NCBI RefSeq assembly: GCF_030272615.1
Contig: NC_081412.1
Coordinates: forward strand, 104,086,796-104,150,795
Direction of reading: 5' to 3'
DNA from: Cryptomeria japonica
Taxonomy: Eukaryota; Streptophyta; Pinopsida; Cupressales; Cupressaceae
Length of the DNA: 64,000 nt
The notes beneath the pieces are model-generated. The model did not search any database and was not told the origin of the DNA. It saw nothing but the letters and a program-made list of their open reading frames with translations. Position numbers and translations under genes: made by a program. Below, one piece after another: positions 1 through 11,209 of this stretch (position 1 is its first letter; each line of letters starts with the position of its first letter).

Positions 1-1320
1 ATTCACCTCCGACCTAGGAGTGAGTCCCAACTGAACCCCTATCAGTTGATCCATCTCCATCTGCTGGCTTCCAACGACTAGTAGGGCCTAGATAGGGTTC
101 TCCATTACTCTTTTTGGAGCCCCCCTTAACACACCTTGATCCAAAGGGGTTAGCCCTAAATTAACTTCTTGATGGCAAAGGTCATCCAAGGCTTCAAATT
201 TGTTGAAGGTTTCCTCCTCTTGTCTCTCCCACAAAGGCCTCTTTTGACCTCGGTTCCTATTCTTTTTCTTAACTGGGACAAAACCATCAGTACCCCCAAC
301 CTCAATAGACATAGCAACTTTCCCATTATCGGCCCTATCTTGGCTCAGTTCCGACTACTGAGGTTGGCGCACCACCGATTTATATCTAGGGCACTTACGC
401 TATAAATGACCATACTCATGACACAACCAGCAACAAAAAGGTAAAGCCTCATAATCTAACTGTTGAACCTAAGAATAAGATCCTGTGCACATATCTATTG
501 CATCTAGCAAGGGTTTACTAAGATCAATTTCAACACAGATATGCGCAAAGGTCATTACCTTTCTCCCCAGGGTTTACGTAGAGGATCCCACAGGCTTCCC
601 AAGTAGAGCGGAAAGCATCAGGAGCACATCTTCTTGACAGCATTCCACAAGAAAATGTAGTAAATGAACCCACACAGGAACCCTATTCGGGAGCTCCTCC
701 GAGGGGTTGAACCCTGCATGTCAGGGTTTGATGAACAACCCCACCTGGTTGTAGAAATACTGACCACCTTCGAAGAACCTATTGCGATCCTCCATGTAGT
801 TGAAGGTAACCATGAAGTAGTTGTTTACCAATAGAATAATCTCCATTTCCCCCTCCGAGGCCCAAGTCCTTTGCGCCTAGTTTTTCAAAAACTGCAATGA
901 AACCCTCATTCCCAAAAACTTGCAGTATAGAGAATGTTTTGAAAAATATTCGACGTCCTCCGCTATCATCTCCGGAGGAATAAACAACTTTGGCCTTTCG
1001 CTGCACCTCTCCAAGCAACCATTAATCTTCGATATGCGAGAGCTACCCGATCCCACTTCTGAGGAGAAAAGGTTATTATTGAATGTCTCCATGCCCTGCG
1101 ATGAGGGTTTTGATCCCACCGCATCACAAAAATTCAAGGCTGACTGCTCCTTTGAAGCTTCCTCGCCAATACTCATCATAAAACCCGAAGAGGACGAAAC
1201 CCTAAACCCCAAAGCGGCCCAAAGGAAAAAGATACCCCCCAAAACTCCACTCCTTCCCAACTCACCCGGGATGGAAGTCCACGCATGGTCCCCAGCCCAT
1301 GTGTTGCCTGCTTAGAATGG
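1..1320 (-). pseudogene. LINE ORF1 remnant (DUF4283 + CCHC knuckle), runs off window edge
   Basis: Read on the minus strand, one frame broken by several stops runs from about 1260 to the window edge. It holds a DUF4283-like stretch (about 930-500) and then one CCHC knuckle at about 450-405 (C-x2-C-x4-H-x4-C, CWLCHEYGHL, one stop, RKC). A basic segment with VPVKKKNRNRGQ follows at 312-88. This order is typical of ORF1 in plant L1-type LINEs, an RNA-binding, RNP-forming protein. The rest of the element would lie left of base 1. The stops show it is a dead copy. Its sequence differs clearly from the LINE at 11105-19641, so it is another family. Confidence 0.7.
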
Positions 1321-1419
1321 CGGTCGAGCCGCGTAGCCTGTACCCACTCGCAAACCTCCGCATGTCTCCCCTTCACCCTCCTCTACTCCCCACACTACCC
1401 CTGAAAGGTATCTCTCCTA

Positions 1420-2039
1420 ATGCTCTTCTTTTTAATTTAAATAAATATTTATTATTTATTTATTCCCATCTCTCTTTCCCAAATTAAATAAATATTTTAT
1501 TTATTTAATTTATGTAGCCTTTCCTCTATCAATTAAATAAGTAAATTTATTTATTTAATTAATTAATTTAGTTATTTCTTCTTATCTACATCACAATGTG
1601 TCCCCCTAATTATCCAGTCCTCAATCTTAGCCCTCCATTTCATTTTTAACTTCTTAATGCAAACCCTTTATTTTTAGGATGATCTCTATAAAAGAAGCTT
1701 CCTCTTCTCATTTTCCATATAGCATACTTGGGGCATACCTTCATTCTATCAAAATCACTCTAGCAATACATCATCATAAATATATTTGATATTTCTTTAG
1801 CTCTTGTGCAAGTGCAACATAAATATGAGAGCAACAACATCAAATGCAAGGTCATGGATGATAGGAGAACAATGGAGAAAAGCCTACATTGTGTGTTAAT
1901 GGTATAATAATTTCTATTTCATTGTTATTTATATGAATGGTAGATCCCTATTGATGTTGTGTTGAATTAGTTTGTAGATCTAAGGTTAGTGGTTAGATCT
2001 CTTCAGGGTTTACAAATAAGATTCAAATTTGACATAAAC
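1420..2039 (+). promoter_or_regulatory. AT-rich spacer with a TATA-like promoter patch (possible LTR remnant)
   Basis: Bases 1430-1580 are repeated TTAAATAAATA-type runs and their complements. A clear TATAAAAG lies at 1687-1694 in CT-rich surroundings, the arrangement of a plant LTR U3/R region. No open frame follows and no second LTR copy was seen, so the assignment to an LTR is only a guess. Confidence 0.25.
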
Positions 2040-3700
2040 AATAATTAATTAATAAAATAATAATTGATTAAAAATAATAAATAATAATTAATAAAAATAT
2101 TTTTGATAATAATTGAATATGTCATGATATTATAATAAAATAAAGATAAAAAAAATATAAATTAAATTTAAGAAAAATATTTTCTAAAATTAGTTTTTTT
2201 TTTATAAGTAATAAGCAATGCCATTGTATTAATAACTGAAAGATCACATCAATTTTAATGGAGGCCCTGCACATTGTTCACCAGAGGTCCACCCATAAAC
2301 AAACCCATATAAACTATCCTTTGCTCTATTGTATACAAGACCAGGGGTGCATACAAAATTCCCTTCTATTTACAGACCCGAGCATTAGCACAAAAAGGCC
2401 CCCAATTAATTTCCCTTCTATCTGCCGAATTAACCTTACATACGCTTACTATTGTTCTATATCTCACTGTAGCATGGATATCTAGAAAAAACCATTCTCT
2501 ATAATACTATTGTGTATCTTTAATAGGATAACCAGAAAACTAAGCCCTTTCAAGCTTACCTCCTACGCTTCACCTTGTGTTCCTGAAGGCTTCGATCAAT
2601 GAAGACGCAGTCACCATGTGGGGGAAGTCGAATAAAAGTGGGCTACTTGAAACCTCTCCAACTCCGCATTCCAGTCAATTCTTGCAACAGCAAGGGGATC
2701 ATATCCTTCTACAACTTTTCTAAAATTAATATTACATGTATTATTTTATATTAATTGCTTTTCTACACTTCATTCTCATGAAGTTAATAAAAAAAATAGT
2801 GTTTAAGATTTTCATGATTTAAACTTACATATTCTTATTTTGTTAGTATTGTCTTAAAAAATGTAATTAAATAAAATATTTAACAAAAAAAAAATGAAAT
2901 AATATTTATTAGTTACATTATCCATTTTATCTTTAAATTTGTCTTAAAAATAAAAAATAAACTAAACATTTAAATAAAAAGATAATTAAGTAATTAAAAA
3001 AAAATCATAAATAGAGGGGGATTACTAGGAAATTGTAAGGAGAACAGGAGAAAAAGGATGGAAATGAGGCTTACTAAAATTAAAATTTTTAAAAAAATTA
3101 ATTTCATGGAGAGTTTTGGGTATAGTATGGGAAACTTTCTAAAAGGATCTTTTTGACATTAAAACAACATCATCATCATATCTAATTGAGATTTTATGCT
3201 TAAAAAGTCCTCTTTAGAAAATTTATGTAGATCAAATATTCTAATATATAGTGCTAAGGCATGGTCTCTTGAGAGAATAAAGAGCTTAGAAGTGACAAAA
3301 TTCAATAAGAAAGTATGTAAACATAATGTCACATAGAAATATCTTGTTTATTCTTATAGTTGGTTAGCAAAGTTTCTACAAAATCATTTTATTTTCATTT
3401 AATTGAAAGAAAACTCATCATGTTACTATTGTATTAAATTTTTAAAAAGGTGGTTTTGTGCCTTTCATAGATACCTCACCTCTTTCTTTATTTTAGATTA
3501 GGTTTTGTTTTTTTCTTTTCTCTCTTTGTACTCATTCATGACAAGGTACTTTATTTTATTTTCTTAAGGTTTGTCATAATTTTGGTCACATTTTTGAAAC
3601 CCTTACTATAAAGGTTCATTGTTGTGTTTGTATACTTTTTCTATGATTATTGTATATTTAATGTACATCCCCAAATCTTAGATGATCCTATAAAAGTATA
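2040..3700 (+). repeat. AT-rich repeat, copy A
   Basis: This block aligns by eye with 10150-11104 plus 25808-25951 (copy C), and its second half with 3940-4640 (copy B). Shared landmarks include TTTCATGGAGAGTTTTGGG, GAAACTTTCTAAAAGGAT, AGTCCTCTTTAGA, TATAGTGCTAAG and TTTATTCTTATAGTTGG. It has no coding potential. Copy A is interrupted at 2193-2715 by a retroposed sequence. The nature of the repeat is unknown. Confidence 0.65.
2180..2728 (-). mobile_element. Retroposed sequence (processed-pseudogene or truncated LINE-like) with 13-bp TSD
   Basis: The insert (2193-2715) is flanked by identical 13-bp copies of TTTTCTAAAATTA at 2180-2192 and 2716-2728. Its left end is a run of ten T, which is a poly(A) tail on the minus strand. 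Copy C of the host repeat shows the uninterrupted site near 10265-10295. On the minus strand the first about 105 bases read without a stop (containing GYDPLAVARIDWNAELERF) to a TGA; the rest looks like a 3' UTR. This is the signature of LINE-mediated retroposition of a 5'-truncated mRNA. I do not recognise the source gene. A 5'-truncated LINE tail is the alternative. Confidence 0.7.
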
Positions 3701-3939
3701 TTTCATCATAATTTAACTATTATTCTACCATGATTTGATATCAATTAGAAAAAGTTAAAATTACATAGAAATTGGTCAACAACAAATAAATCTTTCTATG
3801 CATTCAATTAATTGCAAAAAGATTCTTAATCACATGATCAAGGATTAGTTGAATGGAGAGATCAATGATAAATGATTCCTTACAAATGCTTCAATAAATA
3901 GGAGTCTTGAGTAAATTGAGAAGACTAAAAGTAAAGTGA

Positions 3940-5290
3940 ATTTCATTCAATTTCATGGAAAGTTATAGCTAGCAACTTCATGAAAATTTAATTTTTAAAG
4001 CTCTGATAAACAACTATTATTCCCTACAATGACATCATATCTAATCAGCTATTTTTATGCTAGGTAAGTCTTCTATAAACAATTAAGGTATACTAAAACT
4101 TCAAATATATAATGCTAAGAAGAGGTCCCTTAAAAGGTTAAAGAGCTAAAAAGTTACAAAGTTTAATGAAAAAGTATGTAAATATAATACTACATACTTG
4201 TTTATTCTTATAATTGGTTATGAAACTCCTCTACTAAAGAGTTCTTGTTTCAATCCAACTCAATAGAAATATCTTGTTTATTCTTATAATTTGTTATGCA
4301 ACTCCTCTACTAAAGTCTTCTTGTTGACATCCAACTCAAATTTTTTTACCACCCTACCATTAAATTAAAATTTAAAAATGATGGTTGAAAGCCTTGTATA
4401 AATGCCTTTGCCCAGTTTTTCAAAAATAGATTTTATTCCATTGGTTTATTGTTCTATCTCCAAGGTACTAATTTTTTTCCCTTAATATTATCATAAATTT
4501 AGTTACATCTTTAAATTGCTTACAATAAAGGATCATTGTTGTGTATACAAACTTTTCCATGATTATTGCATATTTGATATACATCCCTAAGTCCCAGATA
4601 ATTTCACAAATGTCTATAAATTTTATAAATATGATGTACAATTGGATATGAATATGGACCAAAATGAGTACCTAAACATGTTTTATATTCAAACATCATT
4701 TCCTCGTGACAAAATGACTAGAAAAATATTATAAAATGGAATTTTGTGAAAGCTTGACCTTGGAACAAACTTAAGTTGACTCACATTTTTTTATATCTAG
4801 TCATTTTGTTATTTCCAGCTTAAACTATCTTATTAATAGTTTAATCATTCATTTCTTAAGAGATTAGTCTTGAAGAAATTTCTTCTAGAAAAGGGACATG
4901 TGTGTGGAAATTTTAAAGATCTACAATCGATGTCTACTTTCACTCAATTTTTGAATAAAGTGGTGAGGACATTAAAAGTGAAGTCTTTATACTAATTCCT
5001 CTGAAAATCCTACACATTTATGGCACCTACCAACTTCCATACAATAATTAATGACAATATACATTAACTTGTTATATGTGGTATAAAATACATTTAATTG
5101 AGCATTTCAAGACTTAGGAATTATAGTATTGATCTTAAAGGCCTACCATCTAGTAGAATGAAAATAATTACATTCAACATTGATTACATTATGAAAGTAA
5201 ATTTTTAGGGATTATTTGAATCAATAATATTGTGATCTAGTAGAGTTAAGAAACTATGGTTAACGAGAAATAGATGAATCATTAGATAAA
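3940..5290 (+). repeat. AT-rich repeat, copy B
   Basis: It repeats landmarks of copy A (TATATAATGCTAAGAAGAGG, TTTATTCTTATAATTGG, TTCATTGTTGTG-like) and extends further. Bases 4460-4640 match 25808-25951, and 4600-5250 match 33370-33735 plus 34897-35220 of copy C. Copies A and B lie next to each other in the same orientation, separated by about 240 AT-rich bases in which I see nothing. It is non-coding. It is useful as the uninterrupted reference for copy C. Confidence 0.65.
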
Positions 5291-5453
5291 TCCCTAGATG
5301 ATGGATTTGATTAACAATATAAATGCTAGTGTATGGGATGAAAAATAATCTACAATTTATAAAAAATGAGGGTTAAATAATAAATATAAAATTACTAAAA
5401 ATGTTTCATGGCATACCTTAGTATAAAATGTCAAAAAGAAACAAGAAAGGGTA

Positions 5454-5690
5454 TGTTGGGAAATATTACATTTGTAGTTAGGTTTTTAGTTGGATTAGAT
5501 TAAATAAAATTGTTTTCCATAGGGTAGTTTGTATGGGAAACTTATGGATTTATAAGACAATACATATAAATGTAAAATCATCAATTTGAATTCCGAACAA
5601 CTCAATAATATAGTCTATGTCTACTACAATGATGTAATTTGGTAATTATTGTTGTGCTCCTCCATTTTTCAACATGGTATGAGAGCATAC
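5454..5690 (+). mobile_element. Short copia-type LTR with primer-binding site remnant
   Basis: A 221-bp candidate LTR runs from TGTTGGGAAATATT at 5454 to TTTTTCAACA at 5674. Directly after it comes TGGTATGAGAGC, one base away from the standard iMet-tRNA primer site TGGTATCAGAGC. The small size suits a Tnt1-like or TRIM element. No gag and no second LTR were found downstream, so only the 5' end survives or the rest has decayed. Confidence 0.55.
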
Positions 5691-6865
5691 ATTATTCTTG
5701 TGCCTATTAAAAGATAAAGGAAAGTGCTAGATGATGTGTCTTTTTATGATCTATAATAAAGGTTGAGGTAATCTATTGGGCATTGAAACATATTTGTTTA
5801 AATGGTTTTTATTAGTTTGACACAATCACATTAAAACTACAATAACTTTGCCATTTCTCAATGAAATTTTGAAATTCAAACAATTCTTGAAAGTAGAAGA
5901 ACAAAGCTACATGACCCATAAACATTTTGAAGAAATTTATAGTTCAAAAAAGAAATATAGAATGGAGAGTGGTATACAAATTGAAAAATAGGTGCATCAT
6001 CCATCTTGGCAAAAAAAAAAGGTTCTAATCCAATGAATGTTTATTGGGGAGTTCCTTGTTGGGTGTGAGAAAGAACAAAGAGGAAAGAAAAATAATTGTA
6101 CATTAATATTCTTTTAGTGTATTTAAATATTCTTAAAATTCTAGGTTTAAATTGATGAGCTTGAGAACAATCTATGTATATTTGTTCCAATTTGATTTTC
6201 TTACATTCTATGATTCATTTTGCAATCTTGGCAAGAATGTGGGACAGTGATAGTGGTGCGAAGGTGAAACGTATGTTTGAGAAAAAGAAAAGTAAATATC
6301 TACTATTAGTGTGTGTGAAGCAACATAGAGGTATTATTTGAAAAATCTATCACAAATTATTAATTTTTTAGTGTGGTATTGGTTTAGAAATTTGTAGAAA
6401 TTATTTTATGCATCTATATGGGATAAATAATGGAAGGGCTATTTTATTGAAACTAAAATTACACATGATAAGGGTAATGTGCTTTGATCTTTGACCTATA
6501 AGGATAATTTAATTTTGGAGTTATAAGATGATTTGATCATTGTTATTATTTCTTGTTTATTAGAAACTAACTAAACAATCAGGAGAGAGTTGTTAAGTTA
6601 GTTATTATTTGGCAAAAATCACATATTGTATAATATATAATTCTATCTCCGATAAATATATAATGTTAAAATCCATATGTAAGTGGATTGGATTGCGACT
6701 AATTGTTATCTTAATATAATATTATTTTTTATTTTAGAAACAAATATGCATGCCAATTTGAAACATGGCATCAATCTCTTAAAGAAAATATTATTTAAAC
6801 CTTGTTGATAGAATTGCTATCTTTTGAGTAATATCTATTAGAAAGGTTGTAACTATCATTTAATC
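5691..6865. other. AT-rich spacer, nothing recognised
   Basis: There are no long open frames, no paired repeats and no RNA-gene signatures. Degenerate internal sequence of the short LTR element to the left may be hidden here, but nothing supports it directly. Confidence 0.5.
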
Positions 6866-7270
6866 ATGGTTATGATTCCGAATATCCTTACCTCTATGAT
6901 CAAGAATATCGAGGAAATTGCCAAGTTCCTTGATGGCTCCAGCACTTCCAAACCTGTTGTAGACCTAGATGTTGATGAGGATGCTATTGAGGCAGGGAAT
7001 GTGGAAAGTGCTCCTAGTGGTGCGGCCAAAAGGACTAGGGCAAGTATGAAGAAAGTTGCTTTGGCCTCTTCCAAGGAAATCCCAATGCTCAGGGATAATA
7101 TCAAAGATTTGCAAGGGATTAACGAAAATTTGGCTAATGCCCTTAAAAAATTAAGTAATTTGTCTTTTTTATGTTTTGGCTGGATATTGCTGGTTTTGTT
7201 GGGCTTTTATGTTGGTTTTTGCCCAGAACTGTGCTATTTTTTTTGCAAAATGTCTTTTCTTGTTTCTTAA
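6866..7270 (+). CDS. Unrecognised 134-codon ORF
   Basis: The product has a helical, charged first part (about residues 1-95; acidic around 30-45, KRTRASMKK near 60) and a strongly hydrophobic Phe/Leu/Cys-rich tail (about 97-134) that could form one membrane segment. I recognise no family. The downstream text (GGGTTTTGGGGTCCC near 7303) resembles 3' ends of plant transposon transcripts, so a transposon relic is at least as likely as a host gene. No promoter, no poly(A) signal and no homologous copy in the window support it. Confidence 0.25.
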   Translation: MVMIPNILTSMIKNIEEIAKFLDGSSTSKPVVDLDVDEDAIEAGNVESAPSGAAKRTRASMKKVALASSKEIPMLRDNIKDLQGINENLANALKKLSNLSFLCFGWILLVLLGFYVGFCPELCYFFCKMSFLVS

Positions 7271-7675
7271 TGCTATTATCTTTTAAGGATCTATTGTAAA
7301 GGGTTTTGGGGTCCCTTCAAAACCTGTTTTTCCCGTAATCAAAAACTATCATTTTATCATTATAGTATTAATTATTACTTTATAAGTAAACTATTAAGAT
7401 ACTCTCATTAAACAACTAATTATTAATTTAAAAATAGTACATGTTTGTTTATTATAAATTGTGAGGTATTAGCACTTCTTACCATTGATTGATTATTGCT
7501 AATCTTACTTACCCATCAAATGAAAGTTGATTATGGTAAATAAAATTTATGAACAAAAAAGTTAAACAAAACTTAGTTACTTTTGCTCGAATGCATAACT
7601 ACGAATATGTTGTTGAAATATTTCTTAACGTTTTCAAAATGAAATAATTTTCTTGCATTGAATTTAATTATCTTT
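7271..7675. other. AT-rich spacer, nothing recognised
   Basis: No open frames, repeats or RNA-gene signals were found. Confidence 0.5.
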
Positions 7676-7995
7676 GATTCTAAAATATTAGTAACATCAT
7701 GATTCCCCTTAATTAAATTATATAATACTTTCTATTGATAGGATAGCTACATGATAGTGTCATTGGAGAAACCCTATTATAGATATATAATCAATACAAT
7801 GTAATGAAATTTATTGTTATAGGATATTATTAATTTACTCTGAAATATTAGTAACATCCTTATTTCTCTCAATAAATAGAATACTTTCTATTGATAGTTT
7901 AGCGACATGATAGTGTCATTGGAGAAACCCTATTATAGGCATATAAGCAATAGTGTTTAAGAAAGTTTATTATTATTATATGGTGTAAATTATTA
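7676..7995 (+). repeat. Two-copy tandem repeat, units about 160 bp
   Basis: The units start near 7676 and 7836. Both contain AAATATTAGTAACATC, ATACTTTCTATTGATAG and CATGATAGTGTCATTGGAGA followed by AACCCTATTATAG. They are imperfect direct copies. The array sits just beyond the 3' end of the protease gene. Confidence 0.8.
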
Positions 7996-8042
7996 CATTA
8001 TGATAATGTTTACAATGTCATGCTGCTCTTTGAAGAACTTCA

Positions 8043-8048
8043 TTTATT
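8043..8048 (-). terminator. Poly(A) signal AATAAA for the aspartyl protease gene
   Basis: On the minus strand AATAAA lies about 28 bases after the stop codon of the protease gene. This is close for a plant near-upstream element but plausible. Confidence 0.45.
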
Positions 8049-8075
8049 GCAATAAAGTGTTTGGAACCAACTCCC

Positions 8076-9422
8076 TCAATGGTCGCAGTTTTCTTGGGCA
8101 ATACCAATTCGAGAACCTGGTACATCATATACGATTCTTAACTTCTGTTGCTGAGTATTTCCAAACACGGAATCAAACCCACTTCCTGCAGAAGTGAAAG
8201 CAAAACATACATCGAACCATTCTTGTTTCTCATCCACAGTAATCAAAACACTCTCCTGGGGAATATCCAAGAACAACTTTCCTTGAAAATGCAAAACAAC
8301 TCTCGGAGCTACAACTTTTCCACCAGAAGGAATTCGATAGCAGGTATCAAGATTCCTGAAGGGCTCAATCCTGGTTAATTTCATCTGGCGACGAAAAGAA
8401 TCACGGACTTGACTGTAAAAAGGCTCGACCAATCGAGTAAAAGCAGTTCCAGAGTCTATAACCATCTGCAATCCCGTTGGAGTGGACCCTGAATATTCCT
8501 GAGGCATGAGAAAGTGGTCATTACCGACTCTAATTGCAATTAAGCCCACGCAATAATAGTTGGGATAGTTTTGTAGCAGTGGCGTGAAGCGCAAGCCCTG
8601 TGTGGAACTCAGGCTTCCTTTTCCCAGGCTGAGAGTCCCTGAAGAACTCTTCGAGTCTATGCTAGGAAGACAATGTGAAAATACCTTCCCAAACATAGAC
8701 TCAGTCTGAGAAAGAAAGGAAAGTTTTGAACCCCTTCCTAAACCGATCACACCGGGTGCATCTTCCAAAATTCCTCTCCGAACGGTACTGCACCCAAAAA
8801 TGAATCTGGAAAGATAAGCATTTCCTTCCATTGTGAGCTCATCGGAGGACAAGAGAGCGTCCACCTTGGATTCATTCGCATACTTATCCGCATACCCTAA
8901 CTTGAAGGTACATGATTTATCATCATCAATGCAGATTCCATTCGCTTGCTCACACTGATCAGAATCACAGGAGATGTGCTTGAATGTAGATGACTTTTGG
9001 GACTCGAAAAGCTGTGGGGTTTTGCAATTCTGGCAAGATTTGCATGGGATCCATACAGCATTTTCTACCGTGTCCACTATGGCGTATATGTTCTGAGCCG
9101 GAGTGCCAAAGCCCAGTTTAATTATGTATTTTCCATTGATTGTGGCCGCTCCTGAAGCCAATGGAATCTGGAATAAAGCTTGTTGGCGATGGGTATCGCT
9201 CTTCAGCCACTCTGTTATGCGGCTCGATCTTGTGGAATTGGAAAGACGGAATGGAGAAACATCACTATGAATGCTGATCAGAGGAAAAGTTATGTCCCCG
9301 GCATTTGTCGTGGATATGTTTGAGCCCACTTCCTCTTTGAAGGATTCCAGTGACTCTGCTGACGATGAGGAGCAGCAAGATAACGATAGTAATGCCAATG
9401 ATTGTAGAACCAGCATAGCCAT
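8076..9422 (-). CDS. AED3-like aspartyl protease family protein (A1B type, altered first catalytic motif)
   Basis: An intact single-exon gene of 448 codons, the only clearly intact host-type gene in the window. A hydrophobic signal peptide spans residues 1-22, so a secreted or apoplastic protein is expected. A pro-region follows to about residue 95, then the bilobed pepsin-like fold. The first catalytic motif is D117-T-V-E instead of D-T-G-S. The second is intact: D323-S-G-T. The Cys-rich insert after motif one (CKSCQNC at about 127-133, then paired Cys at 152, 157, 164 and 171) is typical of nepenthesin-like enzymes. The Ile-Gly-Leu-Gly-Arg-Gly segment and the C-terminal QQQKLRIVYDVPGSRIGIA match AED3-type proteins, which also lack a standard first motif (DTS in Arabidopsis AED3, from memory of the family). 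Activity is therefore uncertain. The first Met gives a good signal peptide. Confidence 0.9.
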   Translation of the reverse strand: MAMLVLQSLALLSLSCCSSSSAESLESFKEEVGSNISTTNAGDITFPLISIHSDVSPFRLSNSTRSSRITEWLKSDTHRQQALFQIPLASGAATINGKYIIKLGFGTPAQNIYAIVDTVENAVWIPCKSCQNCKTPQLFESQKSSTFKHISCDSDQCEQANGICIDDDKSCTFKLGYADKYANESKVDALLSSDELTMEGNAYLSRFIFGCSTVRRGILEDAPGVIGLGRGSKLSFLSQTESMFGKVFSHCLPSIDSKSSSGTLSLGKGSLSSTQGLRFTPLLQNYPNYYCVGLIAIRVGNDHFLMPQEYSGSTPTGLQMVIDSGTAFTRLVEPFYSQVRDSFRRQMKLTRIEPFRNLDTCYRIPSGGKVVAPRVVLHFQGKLFLDIPQESVLITVDEKQEWFDVCFAFTSAGSGFDSVFGNTQQQKLRIVYDVPGSRIGIAQENCDH

Positions 9423-9540
9423 GGCTAAAAAAAAAAATCCTAACTTCCTTCTTCAGTTGCTATTAGAGAAGGGCAATAAACTATCTTCTTCTCATACTAT
9501 GAGAAAGAAACGTTTGAGGGCTATTGATCCAGAATATGAG

Positions 9541-9550
9541 TATAAATAGG
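9541..9550 (-). promoter_or_regulatory. TATA-like box of the protease gene
   Basis: The minus strand reads CCTATTTATA about 119 bases upstream of the start codon, a usual distance for a plant TATA box plus a short 5' UTR. It is the best TATA candidate in this upstream region. The assignment is by position only. Confidence 0.45.
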
Positions 9551-9559
9551 GACCGTAAT

Positions 9560-10027
9560 TTTGCATGCCATACCGTCATTTTTAATACGTTATCTAATAC
9601 CGGTAAAGACATAAATTGCTTAACAACTAAAGTAAACCTTCTTACTATTATTATGTGATGAGGTGTTTTAAGTTCAATATGCGATGAATCCGTGTACATG
9701 AAAACTGAAAAATAGTACATAACTGTAAAAACAATATTTATTTTCCTTTTCTGTTACAATAATGAACAAAACTGACTACAAGGAAAGAACACAGCCATCT
9801 ATCTTTATTATTAATGATAGTTTATGTTTTTTGTATATTTGTCATGAAAGTTTTCAAACATGTAAATGGTTTATATATTTATTATGTAGTATCATGAACC
9901 TCTCTTTTAAGAACTATAAAATGTTATGATCAATATTTTAAGTATGTATAAAGTATTGATTTATAATTGATATTAGATGAAGATCAATAATGATCATAAT
10001 AATTTAACAAATGAGTTAATCTCATAA
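9560..10027. other. AT-rich spacer, nothing recognised
   Basis: No coding frames or repeats beyond simple AT-richness were seen. Confidence 0.5.
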
Positions 10028-10150
10028 TGTGATGGATAAGTGGTAGTGTTGTTGTATCCATTGAGGTTCAAATCTCTAGACCATTGTAATTGGACTTGTG
10101 TACTCATTGATCCAATGAAGTCCTTCATTTTTGATCTTTTAGGTTAAAAG
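10028..10150 (+). mobile_element. Candidate tRNA-derived SINE head
   Basis: Box A-like TGGATAAGTGG at 10033-10043 fits TRGYNNARNNG at all positions but one. Box B GTTCAAATC at 10066-10074 fits GWTCRANNC fully. The spacing of 33 bases is right for an internal Pol III promoter. The sequence cannot fold as a functional tRNA. The 3' end is T-rich; no clear TSD was found. It sits at the left edge of repeat copy C. Confidence 0.45.
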
Positions 10151-11104
10151 CATTACCCTTTTATAATAATAGATTGAAAATAATAAAGAATAATCCAATA
10201 AAAGTACTTATGATAATAATTATATATTATCATTATATTAGAATTGAAATAAAAAATTAAGACAAAATATTTTATAAAATTCATATTAGAATAGTATTAT
10301 ATATTAATTATTTTTTCTAAGCAATATTCTCAATGAAATTAATGTTAAATAAAGTTATCTATATTTGAAAATTTGTCTTTCAAATTTTCTTTATTCAAAT
10401 TTTTTATATTCTAATTTTTTTTATTATGTTTAGAAATATTTTGAAATAGAATATATAAAGAAAGGGAATAAAATAATATATAACTAATTATTTTAAAAAC
10501 TAAAATAAACTAAATATTTAAATGAAAAATAATAATGGGATGAGGGGTCTAAATTGGTTGGCTAAAGAATCATGTTGCACGAAACAACTCACAGGTTCTA
10601 GTTTCCCTCCCCATCCCCATTGTACCAAAAGCATGTCACACCAATGCCATTGGTTAGATGGAAAAAAATTAATAAGCATATTGCAGTTTATAATGACAAT
10701 TTTAAGGAGTTTTAATTTCATGGAGTTCTAAGTGTAGTATGAGAAACTTTCTAAAAGGATTCTTGTGGTATCAAGCCTGCAACTACAACATATCTAATTA
10801 ATTATTTTTATTCTATGCAAGTCCTCTTTAGAGAAATAAGGTAGCCACAAACTTGAAATATATAATGCTAAGAAAAAGTCTCTTAAAAGATTAACGAGCT
10901 AAAAAGTGAAAAGTTCAATTAAAATAGTTTGTAAATATGATACCACACATATACATCCTATTTATTCTTATAGTTGGTTAGCAAGGTCATCTACTAAGGC
11001 TTCTTTGTTGTCATCCAACTCAAAAAAAAATTACCATCCTACCATTATATTAAAATTTCAAAATGGTAATAAGTTTTAAATGCATCAACACCCCGTTTAA
11101 AAAC
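10150..11104 (+). repeat. AT-rich repeat, copy C, first part
   Basis: It aligns with copy A from its left end: bases 10265-10330 match the sequences on both sides of the retroposed insert in copy A. Bases 10690-11040 match 3095-3360 and 3990-4350. Homology stops at about 11104, where the LINE begins, and resumes at 25808. Confidence 0.65.
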
Positions 11105-11209
11105 ATGAAGCGAATGAGTCAAGCGAATTTGTCATCATGATTTCCTCTGCAGAAATCTCCAGACCTTGATCAATAGAGGTGGTTCTTCGAATGAACCAAA
11201 TATGCGCCC

